From assembly GCF_000003815.2 (NCBI RefSeq), contig NC_049991.1, forward strand, positions 6,494,120-6,558,119: a DNA stretch of 64,000 nucleotides, written 5' to 3'. The notes beneath the pieces were generated by a model that saw only the letters and a list, made by a program, of their open reading frames with translations, searched no databases and had not been told where the DNA came from. Positions 49,656-59,270 of this stretch are shown in pieces. How positions within the stretch are numbered: position 1 is the first letter of the stretch; each line of letters starts with the position of its first letter. The position numbers and the translations under genes were made by a program. This DNA comes from Branchiostoma floridae. Lineage: Eukaryota; Chordata; Leptocardii; Amphioxiformes; Branchiostomatidae.

Positions 49656-52600
49656 TCACACATCCGGACTCTGTGGGGGTTGTGGGGAGGGGGGCTCTAT
49701 ACTGATCGACACTTCTGAAGTCACAGCAGAAATCCCAGAAGACGCCCTCTGTTTTTTAAAACCCCTGGGACTGCCTGAACTTGAGGTCTTGTGGGTTCCC
49801 TTCGGAGAGGCCTTTTGCGTGGGATCGTGGCCCTCCTCCGAGGGCTCGTGTTTTCTCCAGAACTCCTCGACCTTGATGGAGATGTCCTCTCCTTCCTCCC
49901 GCAGTTCACGCTGCCACTGACGCAGCTCCTGAACCTCAGGGTCTCTTCTTGTCTGTGTAAGAACATAGGTATGAGACCAGTCTTCAAATCATCAATTACA
50001 AATACTTTGTAAAATGTTGAATTAACTTAAAATATCTCAAATTAAATTGTTTTCTACTTAGGCCAGACAAATATATTAATTGGTTCTTGTAATCAACCAC
50101 ACTTTCTATTCCAGACATTAATTGCACCATGGTATTACTATAAATTCATTCATTCTTGAAATAGTTGAACTGTAATTTCCAACACCAAAATTGGACTCAC
50201 CCAAATTTTCGACTGTACAGCATCAGTCTTTGTCAAGGAATGAACAATCCACTGCTGTTGTGCATTGTTGAAATTCATTCAAGAAGTTTCCAGTACAGTG
50301 CTTTTATAACCTCATAAACAAAGTGGGTTGGATTCTCCTGATGCAAAGTGGGTATATGTTCGTATATGTTGCACTTACCAGGTATCCCCTGAAGAATGAT
50401 TGGATGATGGTGGCAGCTTCTTCATCAGACAACAGTAAGGATAAAGGCAATGGGGGCCGGGGGCTAAAGGAGTTTGAAGAAAAAAAAATCATAATCAGTA
50501 TTGTCTCATGAAGATTTAAAAAAGTACATGACTTAACTTGAAAGTTCACCTGTGTTGGTAGAAGTCATTATTGAACTAGTTTAACTGTAATATCCAACAC
50601 AAAATTGGGCTCACCCAAATTTTAGACTGAACAGCACCCGTCTTTGTCATGGTATGCCATAGACTTCCTGCAAACTGCTTACTGAGTCACGTGTTCTATC
50701 TACATAAAGTGATGTCACAACAGCAGTGGATTGTTCATTCCTTGACAAAGACTGGTGCTGTTTAGTTGAAAATTTGGGTGAGTCCAATTTTTGTGTTCAG
50801 TTAGATATTACAGTAAAACTAGTTAAACTAAAAAAAGTACATGACTTTGTTGTAACTTGTGTCTCTTGACCTAATTGGCAAATGACAAATGAAATTGAAA
50901 TGCAAGAATTCAAATGGTCCTGTGCTAAAAAAAGGTTTTGATCTTATTTGGGCTACAACTTACAATGTAAACTTATTCTTGACTTACCAGAGTACACTTA
51001 AGCTAAAGCTAAAGCTAAGCTAAAATCTAAAAAAGGATTTTTCAGGCTTATTAATCAATTTCACAACGGTTGAAAGAAACTGAATAAACTTACTGTTCCT
51101 CCAACCAGCTCTTGACAAACGGAATTTCAAACAGTGTGATGTCATCTCTGTCTCCCGCAAATTTAGGATTCATCCTATAAAAAGCAAAGGAGCAAAGAGA
51201 TAAGACATTAAAGGAAGGATCTTATTTACTGTAATGTACGTTGATGAAGATTAGACAGAAGATATGCCAAAAAGCAATTACTCAAGCCACTGGATTTGAT
51301 TTTGGAAACGTCCAGACGTTTCAGATAGCATCTACTAAAATAGTACTATCTTTCGTCAGTGACACAGAAGTGATCTGGAAGAAACTAAATTTTATACCCT
51401 AAGTTTGAATGAAGACAATTTTGGAGGTCCAACATGAAAACAAGGTAAGACATGTCATGTAATTCTATAGACTACAAATAGATGATGCTCTGGATTGTAC
51501 AGTAATCTGTACCCCTGCTTAGGCATCTAAACGTAAGCAGGTAAAAGACATCCAAAAGACAAGGCTGTGTAAATGAAAACTCCAATATCCCTTGTTCTAG
51601 CGACCTTATGAAATTAAAAGTCAAAATTCATATTGTAAACATGAACTAACTTGTAGAGCCACTCTGTGAGGAAGTCACAGGCGTTAAACTTGGTTCTCTT
51701 CCTCTCAAAGCACCTCTGGTTCTTGGCTTCCCTCAGCATCTCCACCATCCCTGGCAGCAGGACTGGGAAGATGTAATGTTCCAGGTACTCTCTGGGTGCA
51801 CCTGGGGAATAAAATCATCACACCGTAAATCTCCAAATGTTCACAGTACTGGGAAGATGTAATGTTCCAGGTACTCTCTGGGTGCACCTGGCGAATAAAA
51901 TCATCACACCGTAAATCTCAAAATGTTCACAGGACGGGGAAGATGTAATGTTCCAGGTACTCTCTGGGTGCACCTGGGGAATAAAATCATCACACCGTAA
52001 ATCTCAAAATGTTCACAGTACTGGGAAGATGTAATGTTCCAGGTACTCTCTGGGTGCACCTGGCGAATAAAATCATCACACCGTAAATCTCAAAATGTTC
52101 ACAGGACGGGGAAGATGTAATGTTCCAGGTACTCTCTGGGTGCACCTGGGGAATAAAATCATCACACCGTAAATCTCAAAATGTTCACAGGACTGGGAAG
52201 ATGTAATGTTCCAGGTACTCTCTGGGTGCACCTGGGGAATAAAATCATCACACCGTAAATCTCAAAATGTTCACAGGACAGGGAAGATGTAGTGTTCCAG
52301 GTACTCTCTGGGTGCACCTGGGGAATAAAATCATCACAATGTAAATCTCAAAATATTCATATAGTGTTTTCATTTTATTCAGACATTTATGGAAGGCTTT
52401 TATAATCAAATCAATATGGTCTTAACCTCCCTCTAAGACCATATTGATTTGATTATATGGGTGACATTTGCACACACATCAGTTTTTGTCCATTTTCAAC
52501 AAAAGTTTTCAACCATACTGCAGCTGCAAAATGAGCAAATGTATGCCATGAATTGCAAAAAAAAAAAAAATACTATAAAAACAGCTACTTACTAAATGTC

Positions 52601-53821
52601 ATAGCATACCAATGTTCTGTATACCCGTTCTTATGTCTTTGGTATACCTTATTATTCTGTGTGTATAGTCATATTTTCAACCACTTCGATATCATAATGA
52701 AGGTAATTTTTTTACAAACTTTCTTTCACACGCTCATATTAGTTTAGGGTTCCCAGGGGATGTCATCTATATAATCCAACAGGGCTTTCTGGAGAATTAG
52801 TTTCCCTCCCAATATTTGGTTGAAGAAAAACAAAGACCTACATAGCCTAGGATCAGGCAGCGGTGTGCTGGGAGGACTCGGTGGTGGCGGAGGTTTCTCC
52901 ACGAGAGAATACCCGACGCACGCGGGGTGAGAGGTGGACGGGTCAAACGACTCGAAGGGATCGCTGTCCGCGGGAACCTTGGCGAACATCCGCCCGTAGA
53001 AGACGGGATTGTGCTTGGTGGCGTCATATTGAATGACATCAGTTTTCACAGATGATGCGTCATCTTCTGGAGGCTCAAAAGGGGGTCTTGTGGCTGCCAC
53101 TTCTGTAAAATAAAACATTTAACACATAAATGTTGGTGAATGTTATAAACCTAAAATTTTTAGTAATGAAATAAGAGTCTATATAAGAGATTATTTTTAT
53201 ATTGGCCTTCACTAGATTTTTAGATGTCAGAAGTTAAATAAGGGTTGAAAACACCAAGGGCAGTGCGTACACCAAACAGGGCTCGAAATACCATATTTCT
53301 GTTTTGGGTTCTATGTGGTTCACGATAACTTCTCTGCAATATAATTTTTCCTTGCAAATTCCATATGGGAATTTGCTTGTGAACGTTTAATTTAGTGACC
53401 TAAGAAAGCTTGCAGCCGACCGATGATGACCTACATAATGTTACCTCGTTTATGTCGTTACCACATCCAGGAGAGAAGGCTTCAGTTACCTATAAAAACT
53501 ATGTTATGTATCATACCATTTTCGACAATAAACTAGAACAACGAAGCCGACACTGTTACGAAAAGAAAACTTAAAGGCGCAAGAATTCCTAAAGAAACGA
53601 CATTTTTGGAAAAGTATTTTGATTTGAAGCTGTAAACAAGGTTTTATGGCTAAAGTTTTTGCGTTAAACAGTTTAATGCCAGTAAATAATGAATGTTTAG
53701 ACATCTAAGATGTTTATTCTGTATTTCTACATGTAAAAATTGACTTCAATTCGTTCGTACCTGCACATATTTGGTCCCAAAGACTGATCTCTTTCTTTTC
53801 TCCAATAACTTTCGCCGCCAT
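49656..53821 (-). CDS. IQCK: IQ motif-containing protein K
   Basis: IQCK carries a single calmodulin-binding IQ motif; its exact role is not settled. Six minus-strand coding exons are 53821-53761, 53102-52842, 51801-51651, 51174-51094, 50463-50379 and 49952-49656. All phases agree, giving 311 residues. The start is MAAKVIGEKKEISLWDQICA. Exon 3 holds PREYLEHYIFPVLLPGM and RCFERKRTKFNACDFLTEWL. Exon 4 adds NPKFAGDRDDITLFEIPFV. Exon 5 has PLSLLLSDEEAATIIQSFF, and the IQ motif IQSFFRGYLTRR (IQxxxRGxxxR) is completed across the exon 5/6 junction. Exon 6 continues DPEVQELRQWQRELRE and a Ser/Pro-rich tail. The acceptor of exon 3 is the last of seven tandem copies. The gene diverges from KNOP1 and converges on the GPCR. 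Confidence 0.94.
50160..50272. mobile_element. Partial copy of the GGACTCACCCAAATTTTC MITE
   Basis: AATTGGACTCACCCAAATTT, ACAGCATCAGTCTTTGTCA and AGGAATGAACAATCCACTGC match one arm of the full element at 50574-50829. Together they flank IQCK exon 5. Confidence 0.7.
50574..50829. mobile_element. Palindromic MITE in IQCK intron 4
   Basis: The left arm (ACTAGTTTAACTGTAATATC, GGGCTCACCCAAATTTTAGA, CAGCACCCGTCTTTGTCA) is matched by the right arm read backwards (TAGTTTAACTAG, GGACTCACCCAAATTTTCAA, CAGCACCAGTCTTTGTCAAG). About 256 bases, non-coding. A further part copy is in the esterase gene at 62283-62425. Confidence 0.8.
51228..51380 (-). repeat. Dispersed repeat with GAAACGTCTGG core (Penelope-like tail?)
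   Basis: Minus strand: CACTGACGAAAGATAGTAC, GATGCTATCTGAAACGTCTG, AAATCAAATCCAGTGGCTTG and AGTAATTGC. A second copy in the same orientation lies at 60040-60165. The GACGAAG...GAAACGT arrangement is common in Penelope-like element 3' regions as I recall them; this assignment is tentative. Confidence 0.45.
51760..52345 (-). repeat. 86-bp array copying the acceptor and first bases of IQCK exon 3
   Basis: Seven copies of the acceptor ATTTTATTCCCCAG|GTGCACC (two read TTCGCCAG) give exon starts at 51801, 51887, 51973, 52059, 52145, 52231 and 52317, exactly 86 bases apart. Each unit carries the acceptor, the first ~40 exon bases (through ACATTACATCTTCCC) and a linker. Only 51801 continues into the full exon. 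In the exon frame the other units reach TGA in CCTGTGAACA after about 15 codons. Units differ at only a few bases. Confidence 0.95.
52402..52456. repeat. Perfect 23-bp hairpin in IQCK intron 2
   Basis: ATAATCAAATCAATATGGTC plus TTA is followed by a 9-base loop (ACCTCCCTC) and an exact complement. It lies just upstream, on the minus strand, of the 86-bp array. The perfect arms imply recent origin or selection on structure. Confidence 0.9.
53278..53300 (+). repeat. Lone CAGGGCTCGAAATAC transposon end
   Basis: This is identical to the tip of the element at 20845. No matching right end was found nearby, so it is a fragment, or the other end has decayed. Confidence 0.45.
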
Positions 53822-55183
53822 CTTGAATCTTTGTTGATGCCTTACAACTAACTGGTAACATCACAAAACCATCCGCTTAAAGAAAAAAAAATCCTCAAAA
53901 AAATTGAGCTTAGCGATCAATGCAGAATAATAAGAGGAAGGTATAATTTGCTTTGAGTAGATATATTACTTTAGCAACTTAAATTTGCAAATGATGTAAA
54001 AAGAATGCTTTTAAAGGCAATTCCACACTACGCGGAAGGATAACTTTCAAAGTTGCCATGGCGACATCTTTTGCCCAAGTAGCCAGGTCAAGGGTTGCCA
54101 AGTGTGGCAAGGCAGCGAAATACCACAAAAAAATAATATGATAGAACTAAAGACATCTGTCATTTGAATATACAATAAAAATCAACTTGAAATTACAAAA
54201 GATATATTTTTGTCTCCAATCCTTTTTCAAAATATGTTTGAAACATTCTATCGTATTTTCCTTCTCCAATTCCAAGTTACAGTACCTTTGGTCATTTTTG
54301 TCGCCCTCACAGCATGTGTAACACTGTGTGTGCGTGGTGGTATGTGCAAACTTTTGAAGCCAATTTTTATAAATCAGAAAGGAGTCTGATAGTGTACCAA
54401 GGTATCATTACAAAGTAGAAGACAAGCGCAAATCACAGGCGAAAATTTTGACCTCCAGCTGCAGAAGACTTCAGTGAGGGGTGAGTTTTGTTTGTACAGA
54501 ACAAAGTCGAACATGTTGTGCCCCCCTCCCCCATGTTGTGCGCATCGCATATGTTGTCGCTTTTTCTCTTAGAATCTAGCACAATGTACTATTAGCTAAG
54601 TCCACTGATTATAGCTTTAATTTGAAGGGCTGCAATCCCTACACTAGCATGCAAAGAAAGATTGGAAATTAAACTTGTAGCTAGAGTGACAATTAATGTG
54701 ATCCTGTGATTAATTTTTATGTGATCCTGACCATGTGATTACCCACTGTATGACCATGTAACGTTACGTAACGTTACCACTGCTACCCATTTTTACTCGA
54801 ATTTGAAGTGCCTGTCTAATTCTAAAGAACAAAAATATCTTGCCAGGAACGGAACCTGCGAGGCTGTGACTTATCGATATGGTATCAGCTAGCCTAACCA
54901 CTTTGCCATAGGATGTCATTAGTATACGGCATAGTTGAACTTCTGTAAATTGTTGGTTGTTGGAATCCATCTGTCTCCAAAGACAATGGTAAACAGACAG
55001 TTACTCGCTGTCGTACGCCTGCACGTGACTTTTTAAGGTGAAGGAGGTGTCTCACAGTCATAGGGACAAGAACTTCATGCCTTGTGTAAGACAGCCCCAG
55101 CAGAAATTAATTGTACCTAGAACTGAAAGGTTTTTCACCAACAACTAACCAAAATTTTCTTTTTCCTTTTGTTACAGGTTAGG
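53822..55183. promoter_or_regulatory. Divergent IQCK/KNOP1 promoter region
   Basis: 1362 bases separate the two start codons. AAGATGGCGGCGAAAG on the minus strand overlaps the IQCK start codon at about 53808-53824 and matches the YY1-type element, as in the NAT9/TMEM104 promoter. The KNOP1 start follows an acceptor (GTTACAG|GTTAGG at 55178), so a KNOP1 5' UTR exon lies somewhere in this interval. The interval also has a tRNA-like repeat at 54836-54915. Confidence 0.5.
54836..54915 (-). repeat. tRNA-like SINE fragment
   Basis: On the minus strand, TGGCAAAGTGGTTAGGCTAG resembles an A-box and GCAGGTTCCGTTCCTGG resembles a B-box. The spacing suits a tRNA-derived SINE. No complete cloverleaf, and the anticodon arm is not convincing. 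Confidence 0.45.
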
Positions 55184-57649
55184 ATGGGGAAGAAGAAGAA
55201 AGTTGAACATCAAGACGGTGAAATGAAAGTCTCCAAAAAGGAAAAGAAGGCAAAACAAGTAGTTGTAGTTGAAATTGACAATGAGGCAGAAACTGTAGCA
55301 CAGAAAAGTGACAAAAAGTTGAAAAAGAAAAAGGAAAAGAAAGAAGTATTGCCTACACAAGATGACCAAAAAGATGGTGCCAAGAAAGAGAAAAAGTCCA
55401 AGAAGAAGAAGACAGTAAAGGATGTAATTGTCATCGAAGATGAAGACAAGAAAAATTCCAAGAAGAAGAAAAAGAAGCAAGATATGCCAATAGAAGCTGC
55501 CTCATCTGATAAAGCGGACAGTTCTTATAATGAGGAAATCAAACCGAAAAAGTCTAAAAAGAGGAAAGCTACTGAGGAGGTCATTGTTATAGATGATACA
55601 GTACCAAATGAGAATCTTACAAAGAAGGAAAAAAGAAAAGAGAAGAACAAAGAGAAGTCATCTGCAACTTCTGACAGCACCGCTGATGAAAGAAGTGAAA
55701 ATAAGATGTCCAAAAAGTCTGCTAAGAAGAAAGCGAATAAAAAGGATGCTGTTCTTGTAGAAAAAGATGAAACAAGATCAAGTCCAAAGGAGGGAGAAAC
55801 AGTTGTAGTTGAATCTTCAAAAACACCTGACAGCGTCCAAAATGGCAGTGATGCCAAGACAAAGAAGTCAAGAAAGAGAAAATCAACCAAAGACAAAGCT
55901 GAGGGTGCCCAAGTGGAAAGTGAATCCCAAGAGACAAGTACAAAGAAACGAAAGAAAGAAAAATTGGCTTCGTCGGAGGCTGGCACCAGTGAAGAATCCG
56001 GGAAATCAAAGAAAAAGAAGAAAGAAAAGAAACAAAAAGACGAAAAACATCAGAGTACAAGTGATGTTGATGATTCGGACAAAACAAAAAGTAAAAAACA
56101 AAAAGGAAAGGATCTCAAGAAGTCAGAAAACACTCCTGAAGTTGACATGAAAAAAACTAAAAAGGAGAAGAAAAAAAAGATTTCCGATTCCTCAGCGAAA
56201 AAGCATGGAAAATCTGACAAGAAAGACACAACAGTTGATTGTGGTTCTAGCCCCAAAACAGACGTCAAGTCTGAAAAGAAGGCAAAGAAGAGGAAGCATA
56301 AAGAAATAGAAGAAGCAAAAGAAGAGAAGCAGGAACCGTCTTCAACAGAACCTAAAACTAAGAAGGGAAAAAAGAAGGACAAGAAAAAATCCAAAGACAA
56401 GGCCGAAAACAAGGATCAGTCAGACCATGTTAGCAGTACAGCATCCGTAAAAGCAGTGAAAGTTGAACAGAATGAAGGAGCAAGTCCCTCCAAAAGAAAA
56501 CGAAAGACTTCAGAAAGTTGGGACTATGGCATGTACACGGTCAATGGCAAGACTAAATCGTACCGTTCTGAGGAATACACAAACGTGGGGTTTAACTATG
56601 ACAATGACAATGACACTGTCACAGTTGTAAGTGTGAAAGAGGGGAACCCGGATGGGTTGGGAGAACAGGAGAGAGAGAAGAGAAGACAGCTTCAGAAAGA
56701 GATGGAAACTGTCACAGGAAAGAGGGAAGATGTACAGACACAGAAGGAGACAGTGAAGGGAGCAGAGGTGAGTATATTATATGTATATGGGTCTAATTGT
56801 GCTACTGTAAATGCAAAGATATTTGCATTGGTTTTATGTTTGCAGTTTTTGCATTGACAGATTCACTGCAAACTCAAACCCACCACAAAACTCCATATTA
56901 CCCCTACGGCCCTACCACAAAATTAACTCCTGGTAAACTTTTTTAGCACAGAAAAAAAGATTTGTAAGCATCAACCAATCCTTTGCTTGCTTTCAAGGTT
57001 GCTTGGAATGTAGAATAAAATCTTAAAAATGAGCACTTGTGCAAAGTAATTCTCCAAGCAGATGTCGGGTTAGTCAGAGTCAGTTCAAGTCAGTCAGTAA
57101 AGCATTGCAATTTTCTACCCTGAGATGTACTTGAATACTAGTAAAAAAGTCTTTGATAGAAATTAAAATTCAACTTAGTTTAGGTCAATGTTTGTGCTTA
57201 CTAAATGTTAAATCTTCTTCTTTTTCTTTCAGTCACCCACACCCATTGTCAAGGCCGGCCAATGGGGCACAGCCTCTCTTGGTAGTATAGAGAGGCAGCA
57301 GAAGTTCTTCAGGCTTATGGGAGGCATGAAGAGCACCCCCGACAAGAACAACCAATCAAGTGCCAGCAAAAAAACTGCATTAGGAAACAGCCAATCACCT
57401 TTCAACTTCAAGAAAGCAAGCAGCCAATCAGAGTTCACTTCAGGTTCACCCCATTCCAGGATGGCCATGGATAAGTCCCAGGAGTCTAGCGTGAACAATT
57501 TGCTGGCATCTCAGTTTGAAACAGCTATGTATAGGAAAATGACTGAAGGAAAAGTGTCAGGACTTGGTTACAAGGAAGCCCAAGACCCCAAAAATAAGAC
57601 ATTCTTTATTGATAAGAGTGCAACGAAATCTTTGAAATTTGATGATTGA
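55184..57649 (+). CDS. KNOP1: Lysine-rich nucleolar protein 1
   Basis: Two coding exons, 55184-56767 and 57233-57649, both phase 0, give 666 residues, longer than the ~460 I recall for human because of the repetitive tract. ATG at 55184 (MGKKKKVEHQDGE) is chosen, six bases after an acceptor; no ATG precedes it in the exon. Residues 1 to about 440 are dense in Lys, Glu and Ser, with many KKEKK/KKSKK tracts expected to act as nuclear or nucleolar signals. VIVIEDED and VIVIDD motifs lie between them. Then SWDYGMYTVNGKTKSYRSEE follows. Exon 2 is the conserved C-terminus: KAGQWGTASLGSIERQQKFF, RLMGG, SQFETAMYRKM, GLGYKEA and FFIDKSATKSLKFDD. AATAAA is at 57868-57873. It is divergent from IQCK. Confidence 0.92.
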
Positions 57650-57867
57650 AATCTTAATGTTGCTAAAAATTACCCAAAAAATCATGTCAAATATACTTAT
57701 ACATTGTAAGGTGGGTCAGGAAATGTCAAGAGTTTTCTTGCATTACTATAACTGAACATTATGCGATTTGTAAATCTTTTACAAAATTTGTGCCTTATCC
57801 TATTTTCATTGTTCAGTGAAAACTTGAAGGATAGGCAATATTATTGAAACCTGTCTTGTAATGTTAC

Positions 57868-57873
57868 AATAAA
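57868..57873 (+). terminator. KNOP1 poly(A) signal
   Basis: AATAAA about 220 bases after the KNOP1 stop, followed by a T/G-rich stretch. Confidence 0.6.
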
Positions 57874-59270
57874 GGTGCATGTATAGGACAGCAAAATGAT
57901 CATTTAATTGACTGCATGGAAAAAAAATAGTGAAAAAACAAAGTTGTGCTTTTTAGAATCAATTTTGTTATGTATTATATTGAATCTGTTTATTCACGTA
58001 CAATGCATTAGAAGTAGAACTGCTCTGAATATTATGCTCTGAATATTATGATAATTTGATACTAGTAATAGTATATGTCTCTTTTCTTCACCCACATGGA
58101 GTTAACATAAATGTTTAAGTTAGGATTTTGTTCTACAATACATATAAAAGAACAATGCACAATGTCTAGTCTGAAACAGTCATAATTGTTCAATTTTTTT
58201 ATTGTCATAATTGTTAATAAATGAGTTTCCCATTGTAGTCTAAGAGTTGTTTATAAATGGAAAACAAAAACTAAAAATTTCAATCAGTGATGACAAACTT
58301 TACCTCCATGGTGGCAAATTTTACCCCTTTCATACATCCACGGTGCTTGTCTTTTTGTCTAAAAAATTATGTAATGAAAATTAGGGTTCCATAATTGTAT
58401 CTTACTATTAACATTGGCCATTGCATGCACAATGTTGTTTAATTGGCTTACACAGAAATCAACTTTACAGATTTATACAGTGCCAACTTCAGTTTGATTT
58501 TCATTTTTGAATGATTCAGTAAATGCATATATTATGTTAAATGTAACTAGACACACACCACACAGACAAATCAAAGACAATACTTTACTCCCTATATAGA
58601 GTTCAAACAAAAACTCTTATACATTTCTCTACGTACACTAGTATTAACCCTTTCTAACATATCGAAAAATTTCAATTACCTTTGACATCAAGAATTACCT
58701 GTACTTAGATATATGAAAGCCATTCATTTGCAGCTGGTAAAGTACATGATAACATGATACAAAGATACTTACAGACAGACTAAGACAGAATGCTACATTT
58801 CTTACGGCTAGTACTACGGCCACATTTGCAACGTTGTCGGTAGGAGTTGGAGCCGTCTCTGAAGCCTCAAATTTGTCCCTGTGAACTGCTGGATTCCATT
58901 GGATATCCTTCGGTGTTTTCACCACTGTTATCAAGTTCCGGCAATTTTTTGGTCGCCGGGTCCTACGTTGATGCGACTGAAGCATATTCGGGGGGCCCGA
59001 CCGTACCCCCAAAATAACCCAGTTAAAGCCAAAGGATGTTACACGGGGCCACTTAGGGCTTACGCCCGAAAGCAACAACAACAACAACAAAACTTTGCAT
59101 ACATCTACCAACAACAAATATTTACATCTCAAAGTAGTTTTGGTCGCAGATGAATTAGGAATTATACTGGTAATCAATATACTTGTACTGTATATTTTAT
59201 ATAGAATATCAATGGAAGCGAAACACTTTAAAGTTGCAGCTCATAAAGTATGTGTACAAAGTGTCGAATT
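57874..59270. other. Spacer between KNOP1 and the esterase gene
   Basis: AT-rich sequence between convergent genes. The only structure seen is the (CAA)n-tailed repeat at 58915-59094. The rest shows nothing recognisable apart from the presumed esterase 3' UTR. Confidence 0.5.
58915..59094 (+). repeat. Candidate retroposon with (CAA)n tail
   Basis: A GC-rich body (TTTTTTGGTCGCCGGGTCCT, CGGGGGGCCCGACCGTACCC, TTACACGGGGCCACTTAGGG) ends in AAGCAACAACAACAACAACA. The simple-repeat tail and the composition change suggest a SINE or LINE-derived insertion in plus orientation. Class unknown. Confidence 0.4.

Noticed and set aside
55172-56412. Several long minus-strand frames opposite KNOP1 rich in Phe, Leu and Ser
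   Set aside because: They are the reverse complement of lysine/glutamate codons (AAG and GAA give CTT and TTC). They have no start context or splice structure.
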